Of a DNA stretch of 64,000 bases, positions 1 through 12,222 are shown one piece after another. The notes under the pieces were generated by a model. It did no database searches. It saw only the letters and a list, made by a program, of their open reading frames with translations, and was not told the DNA's origin. This DNA is from Ricinus communis (taxonomy: Eukaryota; Streptophyta; Magnoliopsida; Malpighiales; Euphorbiaceae), in the NCBI RefSeq assembly GCF_019578655.1, contig NC_063261.1, positions 27,445,126-27,509,125 of the forward strand. The letters are read 5' to 3'. Both the position numbers and the translations under genes were made by a program. The first letter of the stretch is position 1, and each line of letters begins with the position of its first letter.

Positions 1-1100
1 CAACTGGGAGCAAATGATGTTAGGGTTATTAGCTGGAGTAAACTATAAAATTTGATAAGGGTAAAGGTTAGTAAGAATTGTGTTAGGTGTGGTTAGTTAA
101 CTTGAGTAAGTTAATTGATGTAGCTGAAATGGAATTGGACCATACTCTTTAATCTACTAAGATATTATGTGTCTTACACATCATTTTCCATGTCATCCGA
201 TTTTGACTGAATTGTTAATTTGACCAAAATTGCATTTATTAGGCCAATTTGTGGATAATTGACAATTTTAAAAAAATTGTTCAAAATAGTAAATTCACAC
301 AAAGGATTGGTTTTGATGGCTATTAGGCCTTTAATATAAAGTCACTTGTTTTAAAAAAAAAGAGAGTTTTCACTCCATTTATTCTAAGTTTACCATTTAA
401 ATTTAAAAATATTATCTAAATAGAAAATAAAAAGTCTTTTCTATATGATGACAAGTCAACATATTTTACGAATCTTGATAAAAATGAAAAATTTTTGTTT
501 TTCTTAAAAATTAAAAGAATAAAAAAAGAAAAAAAATCTCTGCAACTAAATAAGATATAAGTTTTCAAGCTCAGCAAAAGCCAACAGGGGATTAGGGCAC
601 ATTATGAGCCGTCCAATTACAATCACGGGACAAAAGGAAAAGTATAAAGAGGAATGAACTAAGCAAGAAAAACAACATCAATGGAAGATGGAGAATCTAT
701 TTTAGAATTGACAATTGACAGAATCAATCATATGTCTTGAGTGACCTTTAATTGCAACATTTCGCAAGTCAGAGTGTCGTGCCATTGGAACAGATGCTAG
801 AAGACCATATGCTCCATTTGCAAATTAAACATAATTGCCAATTGAATTTATGACATTTCCAATAGAATCATAACATAGCAATCTAAAATCAGGTATTTTA
901 AAAATATTTAAGAAAATTATGAAAATTAATATTATTTATTATTAAAATTAATATATCATGATGTAATATGAGAACTACACCAAAATAATATAATATATCT
1001 AATTTAATATATATAAAAATAATTATCTTTATCAAATATGAATAATTAGTTGTACACCTTTTTAATGCATAATGATTTCAATGTTAAAAACTATGAAATA
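1..1100. other. AT-rich intergenic sequence, no gene seen
   Basis: No coding frame with recognisable similarity is visible on either strand. The sequence is dominated by A/T runs. A short stretch near 230-350 (an 'aatttt...ttcaaaatagtaaatt' type sequence) resembles the AT-rich MITE-like repeats seen later in the window, but no paired terminal repeat could be found. Confidence 0.5.
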
Positions 1101-2935
1101 CCTTAAAGCAACCAAGAGGGGATGAATTGTTTGTTTACAAAAATTAATTCTAATAAAAAATTTTTGCTTTGAAAGACTTGAATATTAAAATCAATAATAA
1201 TGGAAGCAATTAATCAAAACTATTGAACAATTATGAGTATAAAATGTAAGAATAAATCAATCACTACATATAACAAGCATAAATATAACAAACATAAGAG
1301 TGTAGGCAAAAGCAAATATAAGATTTATAGTGGTTCGACCAACTCCTTGCCTATATCTACTTCTCAAGTTTCATTTGAGATATCCATTATTAATAATCTT
1401 TTTATGGGTGTAAGATCAAATCCAAAGTATTTTTAAGAAACTTCTTACAAGTGCTTTGATGGCTGACACTCAAACTCAAAGTATATTATATGACTAACAC
1501 TGAAATCTTAAAATCCAAGTGTTTTCCTATAGCTAACACTCAAATCTAAGTGTTTTTCTATGGCTAACACTCAAAGCTTCAAACCTTGGTGTTTTATGGC
1601 TCACAATTAAATCCTTACAATAGAGAATAATTTAGAGGAGAAAGAAACTAAGTTCATTCTTACAAATATAGCTTAATAGTAAAAGGTAAAGTGAACTTTT
1701 AATCCTCACAGTAAAGTGATTCAACCTTACAAATGAAGAACAATAGGTTTTGATGATGAATTCTATGCTCAAAGATGTATGAAGATGTTTTCCACTTGTA
1801 TTTGATCTTTGGAGAGCTTAAGAACCTTTAATTTCATTTTCAAGTGTTTATGGTGTTTTCCCTCTTTATAGCCGTTATAAGAGTTGGTTAGATAAAATCT
1901 TCTCTAAAAACTATAAAATCGTCATTAAATGCATTATCAGTGTGAATTTTGCGGTCAAGAAATCCTTTTCACGGTCGTGTAAAATATGACCGTTTGAGAA
2001 TCGCGGTTGCGATCTAGATTGCAATCTTTACTAAACTATTTTTGCTATTTTTTATGTTCACAAGCGTGATTACTTTAAAATTTAATATTTTAAGCTGTAA
2101 ATTCCAAATGATGAACCCTTTTTTTTATTTGAAACTTTCACCAGCCTACTACAACTTTATATTTGAGCATCACCAAAAGCAGTCATTTTCGTAGTCCAAA
2201 AAATTAAAATATTTTACTGCTAATTTTGGCATGACACTTCAGACATACTTTAGTATTTTAACTGTTGCGTCTTCCATACACTTCGAATTGATATAAACCT
2301 TTTGCATATGAAACTAGACTTCCAAGGCTATAAATATAAAGAAGGGCATGTCAAAAATTTTCTTGTAGCAATAATAGCACTAATTCTAATCGACCTCGTA
2401 TGTTGTAGTCCAATCTAACAGTTTGAGCATAATTCACTCAAAAATTTGAAACTCCATTTTTCTACCTCCAAATTTATTCTAATTTTTGTTCCTAAAACTA
2501 GACTAATGCAGCTATCCATCCATATATGGCTTGCCCTCATAGACTCTTCCAAGTAGTACAATTAATTCTTCAAACTTCAGCTAATTGATTTTATTCCATG
2601 GAGATCATACTTGTTAACACGAGTTTCTTGACTCCACATACTCTTTGTATTGCCCTTATATGTTCTATCACTCTTCCCATCTTTATTATTTCATGATTTT
2701 ATCTTGATATTCATATTGATTCAAGTCTTTAAGACTTTAACTCTTGAATAAATATTCATACTTATGTCTTCATCTTCATCTTGCATACCCCAAACATTGA
2801 TATATATTTACTTTATTGCATCAATGGCCATTAAAGAATACCTACTAACAACAACAATACTAAACAAAATTGTTAGCACCATCAAAAGCACATATGAAAT
2901 CTTGGGGTCAACAAACTACACATATGTGCTAATAT
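1101..2935. repeat. Degenerate non-coding dispersed repeat (LTR/LARD-like)
   Basis: The block opens with an 'agaggggatgaattg' motif, contains 'tttatagtggttcgacc' near 1328, and closes near 2870-2930 with 'accatcaaaagcacatatgaaatcttggggtcaacaa'-like sequence. From memory, these motifs recur in non-coding plant LTR-type repeats. No ORF with domain similarity, no paired LTR and no target-site duplication was found, so the class is a guess. A repeat-library search would settle it. Confidence 0.35.
1461..1612. repeat. Imperfect direct repeats of 'ggctaacactcaaa'
   Basis: Variants of 'tatggctaacactcaaa', several followed by 'aagtgtttt', occur at about 1461, 1491, 1531, 1562 and 1598, spaced about 30-40 bp. 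The array is part of the surrounding non-coding repeat and carries stops in all frames. Confidence 0.6.
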
Positions 2936-4074
2936 ATAATTTATTTTATCATTTACTAAAGATAATAAAAATAATAATTTTCTTTCAAGTATGAATAAAT
3001 AATTAACATATTTTTAAAATATGTTATGACTTACTAAAAATTTAGCCATAATAATTTTTAATAAATAATTGATATTTAATTTTTTAGAATAATCACTAAT
3101 TGAAAACAACAATTTTAATATATTTATATTGATATTAAAGTTTTATAACCAATATAATGAATTTTTGTAAATATATAAATATTTATTTAATAGATAACTA
3201 TTTGATAAATTTTTAATTTGATAGTTTTCTAAAACACTAATTCTATATTTAAATTATGCACAGTTAAGAAATCATGATATAGAAAAATTATGCACGGTTA
3301 AAAAATAAAATTAATAAATTTCTAAAACACTAATTCTATTTATTAAACTATTTTGGAAAAGTTTGAGATTAAAAAAATTAAATAATTTCAAGTAAAAGAA
3401 TGAAAATTAAAAACTAAAATTATATCAAACCCTTCCTAAGATTTTCATTTTGTTTCCCTAATGTTTGATTGTCAACAATTATCATAACTGCAATTTTAAT
3501 ATTATTTATTTATTTCTGTATTGGAACCCTTATTATATTCTTGTAGTAGATGAATTTGATAGTCATAATATGGGTGAATTAATCTTGGGAAATTGCATAA
3601 ACTTGGGGGTCCTAAGAATAAAATAAATTTAGCAGTATAAGGGATTAAATAAATTCTGTTGAATATAATAAACAGAAAACAGTTTTGTTTCTGAACTGTC
3701 AATTGTTTTTTCTCTTTTTGGTATAAACGATTCAATTGTTTACTAAGATTTAGAATGTCTTAATAATGTTTCATGATTTAATGACTTTCTTAATTGTTCC
3801 GGTCATTTCGATGCTAATTTACACGAAAAAAAATAATTATGCAATTAATATAATATTATATTGTATGTAACAATTAATTAAGTTATAATGGGCTTTTAAC
3901 AATTCACTCAACATTGCAGGCTAACGAGTTTTACCATGCTTTGCTAAGACTTTGAGTTGAGAAATAATATTTCAATTCAGTCTTTTTAGTTCACTCAAAC
4001 ATTGCAGGCAAATCCTGAACTAGTCTCTTTGGACAATTCTAGATACAATTTGAGTTGAGAAATGAACATTTTCA
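2936..4074. other. AT-rich intergenic sequence upstream of the RLP pseudogene
   Basis: No gene was recognised. Near 3900-4060 the motif 'cattgcaggc' with 'ttgagttgagaaat' occurs twice (about 3914 and 4002), a small local duplication just upstream of the RLP frame. Any promoter of the former RLP gene would lie here, but I cannot point to a convincing TATA box. Confidence 0.4.
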
Positions 4075-4269
4075 ATGGAATCTCAAATACCAAGAATAAA
4101 ACTTCAAAAGTTTACTCTTCCGGAACAAAGGGAAAAAAGAAAAGAAAAAAGAAAAACTACAAACTCCATTGGTGAAACTTTATTACAAATAGCAGCCCAA
4201 CTGTTCAAGTTTTTCATCTGTACAGATTACTCCCCCTATATCCTCACTGTCTCAATAGTGTATTTGGTC

Positions 4270-7025
4270 ATGAAAAGAGCAATGGGCAGTAGTCCTTATG
4301 TTATAGCTCTTTCCCTTTGCTCACTTTTCATGGTAGCCATCACTGGTGGACTTTGCTATTCAGGGTGCATTCGGATTGAGAGAGAAGCTCTGTTGAACTT
4401 GAAGCTTCATCTCGCTGATCCTTCAAACCGGCTCCGGAATTGGGTTAGTGATGATGGAGACTGTTGCAGATGGTCTGGTGTTACCTGTGACAATTCAACT
4501 GGCCATGTTCTTAAGCTCAATCTTTCAACTCTATACAACCAAGAAACTCACTTGGGGCCAGTGCTGCTGCCACTGGGTGGTAAGATTAGTCCTTCTTTGC
4601 TTGACCTGAAGCATTTTAGGTACTTGGATTTAAGCAACAATTTTGGAGGAATTGAAGTTCCCACATTCCTTGGATTCTTGGTGAATTTAAGATATCTTAG
4701 TCTCTCTAATGCTGGGTTTGGAGGCATGATTCCTCAGCAACTTGGTAATCTCTCAAATTTGCAATATCTCAGTCTTCAAGGAGGATACATAGTCATGCAT
4801 GTTGATGATTTACAGTGGCTTTCTAACCTTTCTTCATTAACATTTCTTGATATGAGTAGTAATGACCTCAGTAAATCTTTTGATTGGCTGCAGGTTATGA
4901 ACTCACTGTCTCTATTAGAAGAATTACATTTGCCATGTTGTCAACTACCTAATATCTCTTCCCTTAATTCCAATGTGAACTTTTCTTCCCTTGCCATTCT
5001 TGATTGGTCATCCAACTATTTTACAGATTCTTTAGTTCCAAGCTGGATTTTTCGTCTTCAAAATCTAGTTTCTCTTGATCTTTCATCTAACAATTTTCAG
5101 GGTCCTATCCCTAGTGGTCTTCAGAATTTGTCCTTGCTTGTTAGAAAACTTGACTTATCTTATAATAATTACAGTTCTTCAATACCTACTTGGCTGTGTA
5201 GGCTTAGCAATCTAGAGCTCCTCAACTTAGGCTCCAATTCCTTTCAAGGTCAAATTTCAAGTCTTATAGGAAACATTACTTCCCTCAGGAATCTTGATTT
5301 GTCATACAATAGATTTGAAGGAGGAATTCCAAGATCCTTAAAACATCTTTGTAATTTGAGGCTACTTTCTTTTAGAGGTATCAATTTGAGCCAAGAGATA
5401 AATGATGTCCTCCAAATTTTGTCAGAATGCATTTCAAATGGGCTAGAGTCATTGTTTTTGGATCACTGCCAATTATCTGGTCATTTGATAGATGATCTTG
5501 GCAAGTTTAGGAAACTATCTTTTCTTGTTCTATGGAGTAATATGATCTCAGGTCCAATCCCACATTCTTTTGGAGAAATGAAGTCCTGAACATACATAAA
5601 CCTTTCCTCCAACAAACTTACTGGAACTCTTCCTGTATCTTTTGGACAGCTTACAAAATTACTAGCAGTTTATATCTTTGATAATTTATTAGAAAGTGAT
5701 GTTTCTGAAGCACACTTTGCAATCTTACAAATTTGAGTCTATTTGATGCATCTAGAATGGGACAAAACATTGTGTTGAGGGTTGGCTCCAGTTGGGTTCC
5801 TCCTCTTCAACTTTCATACCTAGGATTAGGTTCTTGGCATGTTGGACCTCGATTCCTATCTGGGTTCGTAAATTAAAGTCTTTGAAAGATCTTGTTTTAT
5901 CTAACTCAGGAATTATAGGTCCTGTTCCTATTTGGTTTTGGGATTTGTCTTCCAGGTTTCACTATTTAGATCTATCTCAGAATCAAATTCATGGAGTGAT
6001 CCCAAATATTCCCTTCCTTGATGATTTTAACTCATTGATTGACTTGAGTTCCAATAATTTCAGTGGTCCACTGCCTTATTTCTCTTCTAATCTGGGTGCA
6101 TTAGATGTTTCCAATAACTCACTTTTAGGGTCCATATTCAACTTTTTGTGTTACAAAATGCATGAGGTAAAGAACATGCAGTTGCTTAACCTTGGAGATA
6201 AACCCTTTTTTCTGATGAGATACCAGATTGCTGGATGAACTGGCCATACTTGGTGGCTGTAAAATTAAACAACAACAGGTTTCATGGCAATATTCCGAAG
6301 TCCATCGGAACTTTGAGCTTGCTCGAGTCTTTGCACATTCGCAACAATAATCTCTTTGGTGAAGTGCCAATTTCACTTAGAGACTGTACTGGTCTAATCA
6401 CACTTGATTTAAGTGAAAATAAATTGGCTGGAAATATACCAACATGGATTGGGGAGAATTATTCAAGTCTGAACATTCTCAGCTTGCGTGCAAATGAATT
6501 CTATGGCCACATACCTGAGGAGCTCTGTCGAGTTGCTTCTTTGCACATCTTAGACCTTGTTGGTAACAACTTGTCAGGGACAATACCAAGCTGCTTCAAT
6601 AGCTTTACCACAATGGTTAAAGTGAATGATTCTATAGGCCAAGTTTATCTTCGAAGTAATTATTCAGGGTCATTTCTGGAGAATGCTTTTCTTGTAATAA
6701 AAGGGAAAATGGTCAAGTATAACACCACTCTTAGATTTGTAAGAGCAATAGATCTGTCCCATAATAATTTATCCGGAGAGATTCCTGTTGAAATAACAAA
6801 CCTTGCAGGATTACTGTCCTTGAATTTATCACATAATGCTCTGACCGGAAGAATTCCCAGTGACATAGGTGCTATGCAATCATCGGAATCAATAGATTTC
6901 TCTCGAAACCATCTTTCTGATGAAATCCCTAAAAGTATATCAAGGTTAACATTTCTAAGGTTAACATTTTTGAGCCACTTGAATCTGTCCAACAATAACT
7001 TGACAAGAAGAATACCTTTAGGAAC
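4270..7025 (+). pseudogene. LRR receptor-like protein (RLP) pseudogene, 5' part
   Basis: RLPs are plasma-membrane receptors with extracellular leucine-rich repeats, many acting in immunity. The Met at 4270 is preferred because a hydrophobic signal peptide follows (AMGSSPYVIALSLCSLFMVA). An upstream in-frame Met at 4075 would add a basic leader not typical of RLPs. An LRRNT region follows (EREALLNLKLHLADPS, then GDCCRWSGVTC), then many plant-type LRRs (LxxLxxLxLSxNxFxGxIP). The reading frame is broken by TGA in the 'GEMKS' codon run ending at 5589, by a one-base loss near 5721, by another frame change near 5855, and by an extra base near 6207. After 6235 the frame is open again to 7025, where copia element E1 interrupts it in the sequence 'RRIPLGT'. 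Family assignment is secure; the gene is dead. The transmembrane region is absent even downstream of E1. Confidence 0.93.
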
Positions 7026-7358
7026 TGTGAAAATAATGAAGTTGGTTATTGTTATTTGATCTATGATGAATATACAGTTTTTGTATTCTGAGATTTACAA
7101 GATCACATGTTGCCTATATATATACAAAGTGATGAATAACGGTAACATTGATGCCTGATGTCCTCTTATGTTCCTATGTTAACGTTCCATTCTTGATAGG
7201 GTGAGGTAGAAGTGACCTTTCTTCCTTAGGGAAGAAAGGTTGCTCCTTAATTCCAGTCTGATGAAGTGTGCATGCGACTTTTTGCATGCACCGAGACCTG
7301 ACCACTCAATATTATCTTTTGGTCCCTGAGTTTATTGTCCAGGTTTGTATCTTCAACA
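7026..7358 (-). repeat. 3' LTR of copia E1
   Basis: Begins TGTGAAAATA and ends TTCAACA on the plus strand, i.e. TGTTGA...TTTTCACA in element orientation. It carries a perfect hairpin at 7215-7240 (arms ACCTTTCTTCC / GGAAGAAAGGT) and a second one at 7268-7291 (GTGCATGC / GCATGCAC). Confidence 0.93.
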
Positions 7359-7374
7359 CTCCCCCTCAAGGTGG

Positions 7375-10300
7375 TTTCAAATAGATTGATAGAACCCATC
7401 TTACTAAGGAGTCTTTGGTGACTTGCTTTGTCCAGGACCTTTGTAAATATATCTGCCAATTGTTCATGGCTTCTGACAAATGGAGTTATAATTTCTTTTG
7501 ATTGAACTTTTTCTCTTATGAAGTGACAGTTAACTTCAATGTGCTTGGTTCGTTTGTGAAAAACAGGGTTTAATGTGATGTGTCTGGCTGCTTGGTTATC
7601 GCAGTATATTTCCATCAGACCTTTGCATTCTATTCCTATATCGATAAGCACTTGCTTAATCCAAACAAGCTCACTAGCCGTAGATGCCATGGCTCGGTAC
7701 TCGGCTTCTGCGCTGGACCTTGTGATTACTGATTGCTTTTTGCTTTTCCAGGTTACTAAGTTTCCTCCTACGAAGGTGCAGAATCCTGAGGTCAACTTTC
7801 TGTCACAACTTCCTGCTCAATCTGCATCAGAGAAACCTACAATAGTATTAGCATTATTGTTATTTTTCATCCAAATACCTTGGCCGGGGGAGCCCTTGAG
7901 ATATCTGAGGATTCTATCAATTGCATCTAAGTGAGAAGTACGGGGAGCATACATAAATTGGCTAACCATACTTACTGCATAACTAATATCAGGTCTGGTA
8001 ATGGTTAAATGAATTAATTTTCCTACTAGACGCTGGTAGTGACCTATGTCATCTAGGGGTTCACCATCCTATAAGTTGAGTTTTGTCTTAGTCTTCATCG
8101 GGGTATTTATGGGTTTGGCTTCTATTTTTCTATTTTTTTTAGTAGATCAAGAGCGTACTTTCTTTGAGACAGAAATAGCCCTTTATGAGATTTGACTATT
8201 TCTATTGCGAGAAAGTAAGATAATTGACCAAGATCCTTGATATTAAATTCCTCTTTTAGTTTCTATTTCACTTCCTCAATCTCTTTATTGTTATTGCCAG
8301 TTATGATAATATCATCCACATATACTAGGATAATGATCGTATATGTGCGAGTGTGTTTAACAAACATAGAAGAATCAGAAGCACACTTGCTGAAATTAAT
8401 TTTTAAGAGAAAATGGCTTAGCTTGGCATACCATGCTCTTGGTGATTGTTTCAATCCGTAGATTGCCTTTTTTAGCTTACATACCAGGGAAGGAGCAGAG
8501 GTAGATTTGTGACCTGGAGGAAGAGTCATGTACACTTCTTCTTCCAGAGACTCTTGAAGAAATGCGTTCTTAACATCCATCTGAAATAGGCTCTACCCTC
8601 AGTTAGTAGCAACAGATAATAAAATACGAATAATGCTCATTTTAGCTACAGGAGAAAAAGTTTCCTGGTAATTCACTCCATAGGTTTGAGTGAAACCTTT
8701 TGCTGCTAACCTAGCCTTGTACCTCTCAATTGTTCCATCATGCTTGTATTTTATTTTATGTACCCATTTACAGCCAACAGATTTCTTATTTGGTGGTAGG
8801 GAGACAAAATTCCGGGTGTCATTTTTTTCTAAAGCCTAGAGTTCTTCCTTCATAGCTTTATACTAATTGGGGTTGGTGTTAACTTCATAGAAAGAGGTAG
8901 ACTCAGTGTGTGTTGTGAGATTGCCTAGATATACCCTATATGAATTTGTTACAAAATTATAATTAATGAAGTGATGAATAGGGTACGATACCATGTGGGA
9001 CACATAGTCCCTTAGCTTGGCAGGGGATCTGGTTGGTCGAGATGATCTTCGGAGGGCAATTTCTTCTGCTTGTGGCTCATGTTCTCTCCCTGAAGAAGTT
9101 GCCGCAGGAGTGGAAAGATCTCCCCCTAAGGGGATGGATTCGGAGATAGTCTCTGAGAGCCGCTCCTTGTCTGATGGAGTATCCTGAATTATGCTGTCAA
9201 AAAAGGGAGAATTAGATGGAAATAATACTACAGAAGGCTCATGATGGAGAGTGGAGTCATTTGTGAAATAGGAGGTAGTTTCATCAAAGGACATATCTCG
9301 GGAAATATAGGTTTTGTAAGTGGAAGGGTTATAGCATTTATACCCCTTTTTTTCAGAGGAGTACCCTAGGAATACAGTTTTGACAGAACTCTTGTCAAGT
9401 TTGTGATGGCGTTTAATGTGGACAAAGGCTATGCAACCAAAGACTCGAATGTGTCCTAATTCTATTTTTCTATTTTTGAGAATTTCTAGAGGGCTAAGAT
9501 TGTTGAGAATAGGACCAGATGAACGGTTGATGAGATGCGCTGTAGTTAGGAGGGCAACCGACCAAAATATGTGAGGAATATTGTTTTGAAAAAGGAGATT
9601 CCGTGTGACCTCAAGAAGATGCCTATTCTTTCTTTCTGAAACCCCATTTTGTTCAGGGGTATAAATGCAGGTAGTTTGGTGCAAAATGCCTTCTTTTGAA
9701 AATAGTGCGGGAAAGTTTTTATTGACGTATTCAGTACCATTATCTGAGCGAAAGGTTTTGATTTTGACATTATACTGATTTTGAATAAAATTAAAGAAGT
9801 TTAGGAAGCACGTAAAAACGTCGCTTTTTCCTTTTAGCAAATAAACCCAAGTAATACGGGAGTAATCATCGATGAATGTGACAAAATATCTAAAGTGATT
9901 ATATGAAGTGATGGGGGCAGGTCCCCAAACATCAGAGTGAATTAAATCAAACATTTTTTCTAATATAATAGAAGACAAAAGGGTAATCTAGTATGCTTTG
10001 AAAATTTACAAACACCACAACAACTGGAATCTATTTTTAGACAAAAAAGTTGATTTAAAACTTTGTCGGTCGGATGCCCAAACCGCCGATGCATCAACAT
10101 GCCTTGATTCACTGGACTGGTCAAGGCTAGACACTGATTGGTGGATTTTGTGAGATAGTACGGGCCATTTTTAAGGTATCCTTCACCAATCGTCTTCCCG
10201 GTGGTTCGATCCTGAAATATCACTGTATATGGTGAGAAAATAACATCACAATTTAAAGTCCTAGTTATTTTACAAATAGATAATAAATTAGATTTAAAGT

Positions 10301-10500
10301 CAGGTAATAGAAGAATATTTTGTATTGTATTATTAAAAAGATTGGAAGAGCCAAAACCAAAGATTTCGGCTCGATCTCCATTTGCAACAATCACATGTTG
10401 GAAATCTGTAGGTACAAAATTGTGTAATTTTGTTGGATCCCAAGTCATGTGATCGATTGCACCGGAATCGATAATCCAATTTTGAGAATTTTTTAAAGAA
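7375..10500 (-). pseudogene. Degenerate copia pol (protease, integrase, RT, RNase H) of E1
   Basis: In transcription order: an aspartic protease motif (DSGAIDHMTWD, about 10440-10480); a GAG-pre-integrase/zinc region with RRFGHP and CGVCKFSKH (about 9990-10100); the integrase core (DVWGPAP, FIDDYSR, RSDNGTEY, TPEQNGVSERKNRHLLE) in the open frame 8863-9978; reverse transcriptase with the YVDD box at 8311-8322; and RNase H (SSAEAEYRAM, DNQAARH, HIEVNCHFIREK) at 7410-7795. Stops and frameshifts separate the segments, notably in the RT region 7800-8860 and at the integrase/pre-integrase border near 9970. Confidence 0.9.
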
Positions 10501-10886
10501 TGTTTGTAATTTTGAGATACTAAACCTGACCCACGGGATTGCTGAAGCTGTAAAATAGACTCGAGTTGAGAAATTATTTGAGAAATTTGAGAATTTTCTA
10601 TTGGACAGGGTTCGGGTCGGGTTGGCGGGTTGAACTGGTTCGGATCCGGATTGGCCCATTGGTTGCTATTGGGTCGGGCCGGGTTGTTGGAGCCAGGTCA
10701 GATGCAAGTAGCGGTGTTGGGCCGGATCGAATTAAAAAGATTTGACTCGCTATTAACATCTAGATCCGACCCGCTAGACGCGTCATAACCCTTAGGGTTA
10801 GACGCGTTTGCTATCCCCAAGCCGCCAAACCTTGAGTGGCCAAACCTTTTCCTCTCGTCCCTTTCTCGCCTCCCCCCATTTCTCCT

Positions 10887-11719
10887 TCACTCGACTTTGC
10901 TGGGAGTCGGCTGAAGTTGGGGGTGGAGATGCCAGCAGCGCTCGTGAGAGTGCCCCTGCTTCTTGGAGTGGTCGCACCTCTCGACGCTGACAGGCGCTCC
11001 CCTCACTCTGGCCGTCTCTGGCGAGTTTGAGAGGTGTGAGGCGAAGGCTCTATTTTCTGTATTGTCGTGGTTGCTCACTGTTCCCATGGTTACGCGTCTG
11101 GTCTCCTCTTGTTGAATGAGGGCTATGAATGCGTCGATTCTGGGGAGGTTGTTAGATAACAGAATCTGTGACCTTAGCGCTTCATAACTCGAATCGAGCC
11201 TTTCCAGGTATGTGTACACTAAGTCTTGTTCCGCTCTCTTCCTTGCCTCTTCTGGATACGTTGTTGGTGGGAGGTAACTTTGAAGTTCCTCCCATCGAGT
11301 CAATACGTCGGTCGCATAACTCGTGCTGGTCCGAGTTCCTTGTTTAATATGTGCTAGCTCTTGTTTCAAATTGAAACTGTGAGCTTAGTTTTGCTCATGT
11401 CCATATAGGTTTTTCATTTTGTCCCATATAGCCTGTGATGATGCCAGTAGCATACACAATCTGGCAATCTGAAGCTCCATCGTGTTGGTAAGAAGAGACA
11501 TGACTATATGGTCAGCCGTCTGCCATTCTTCGATTGTCTCAATTTCTTCTTTTGTTGGTTGATTAGGGTTGTTTATTTGTAGCTTGCTTCGGGTTCCTGT
11601 GATGAGCCCTAGTTTTTCCTGCCACTCAAGCTGATATAAACTGCCCTCGACCATTCGAAGTAGTTTTAGTTGCCTTTTAACATAGTGTTGGTTAGTTTGG
11701 TAAGATCACTGTGAGACAT
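10887..11719 (-). pseudogene. Degenerate copia gag of E1
   Basis: Starts at the ATG on 11719 (MSHSDLTKLTN), followed by an in-frame TAA after 'LKGN', a frameshift near 11650, and a TAA at 'GHEQN*AHSFN' near 11385. The UBN2-type gag helix region (QIARLCMLLASSQAIWDKM; SYATDVLTRWEELQSYLPP) is clear. The zinc knuckle reads CDHSKKQGHSHERC: the second Cys of CX2CX4HX4C is Ser, so this knuckle has lost a ligand. The following stretch, 10560-10800, is the GC-rich 'acccga' linker discussed under findings. Confidence 0.88.
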
Positions 11720-11787
11720 GATGAAACATAATTTTTTTTATTGTTGATTGGATAGATGATGACAGGATCAATCCTGCTATGATACCA

Positions 11788-12133
11788 TGTGAAAATAATG
11801 AAGTTGGTTATTGTTATTTGATCTGTGATGAATATACAGTTTTTGTATTCTGAGATTTATAAGATTACATGTTGCCTATATATACAAAGTGATGAATAAC
11901 GGTAACACTGTTGCCTGATGTCCTCCTATGCTCCTATGTCAACGTTCCATTCTTGATAGGGTGAGGTAGAATTGATCTTTCTTTCTTAGGGAAGAAAGGT
12001 TGCTCCTTTTCTCTTAATTTCAGGTTTGTGATGAAATGTCTGTACAGCTTTTTGCTGTACAGACCTGAGATCTTGACCACTGGATATTATCTTTTGGTCC
12101 CTGAATTTGTTGTCTAGGTTTGTATCTTCATCA
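11788..12133 (-). repeat. 5' LTR of copia E1
   Basis: Plus-strand TGTGAAAATA...TTCATCA; in element orientation the usual TGTTGA start has become TGATGA. It carries a perfect 11-bp hairpin at 12038-12064 (GTCTGTACAGC, loop TTTTT, GCTGTACAGAC). It differs visibly from the 3' LTR, so the insertion is not recent. Confidence 0.93.
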
Positions 12134-12222
12134 GGAACTCAGTTAGGAGGCTTTGATCCATCAGGTTTTCCGGGCAATGAACTGTGTGGACCTCCTCTGA
12201 CAATAAACTGTAGTGCACAAGG
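12134..12222 (+). pseudogene. RLP pseudogene, 3' remnant after E1
   Basis: Continues the RLP frame after the insertion: 'GTQLGGFDPSGFPGNELCGPPL' style sequence (read in pieces GTQLGGFDPSGF and PGNELCGPPL), which is the conserved end of RLP ectodomains. Instead of the acidic spacer, transmembrane helix and short tail expected next, the sequence changes at about 12222 to NLR-type sequence, so the receptor lacks a membrane anchor. Confidence 0.85.

Larger units (their letters stand above)
7026..12133 (-). mobile_element. Ty1/copia LTR retrotransposon E1 inserted in the RLP pseudogene
   Basis: Full-length but degenerate copia element of about 5.1 kb on the minus strand. Its LTRs (7026-7358 and 11788-12133) are flanked by the 5-bp target duplication GGAAC (7021-7025 and 12134-12138). 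A primer-binding site (TGGTATCATAGC on the minus strand) adjoins the 5' LTR at about 11776-11787. A polypurine tract (plus-strand ctccccctcaagg) adjoins the 3' LTR at 7359. Domain order gag, protease, integrase, RT, RNase H is the copia order. Many stops and frameshifts make it non-autonomous. It belongs to the same family as E2 and E3. Confidence 0.95.

Noticed and set aside
2764..2994. Short hydrophobic ORF
   Set aside because: Lies in a non-coding repeat block, very AT-rich composition, no similarity; TTT/ATT codons give apparent hydrophobicity.
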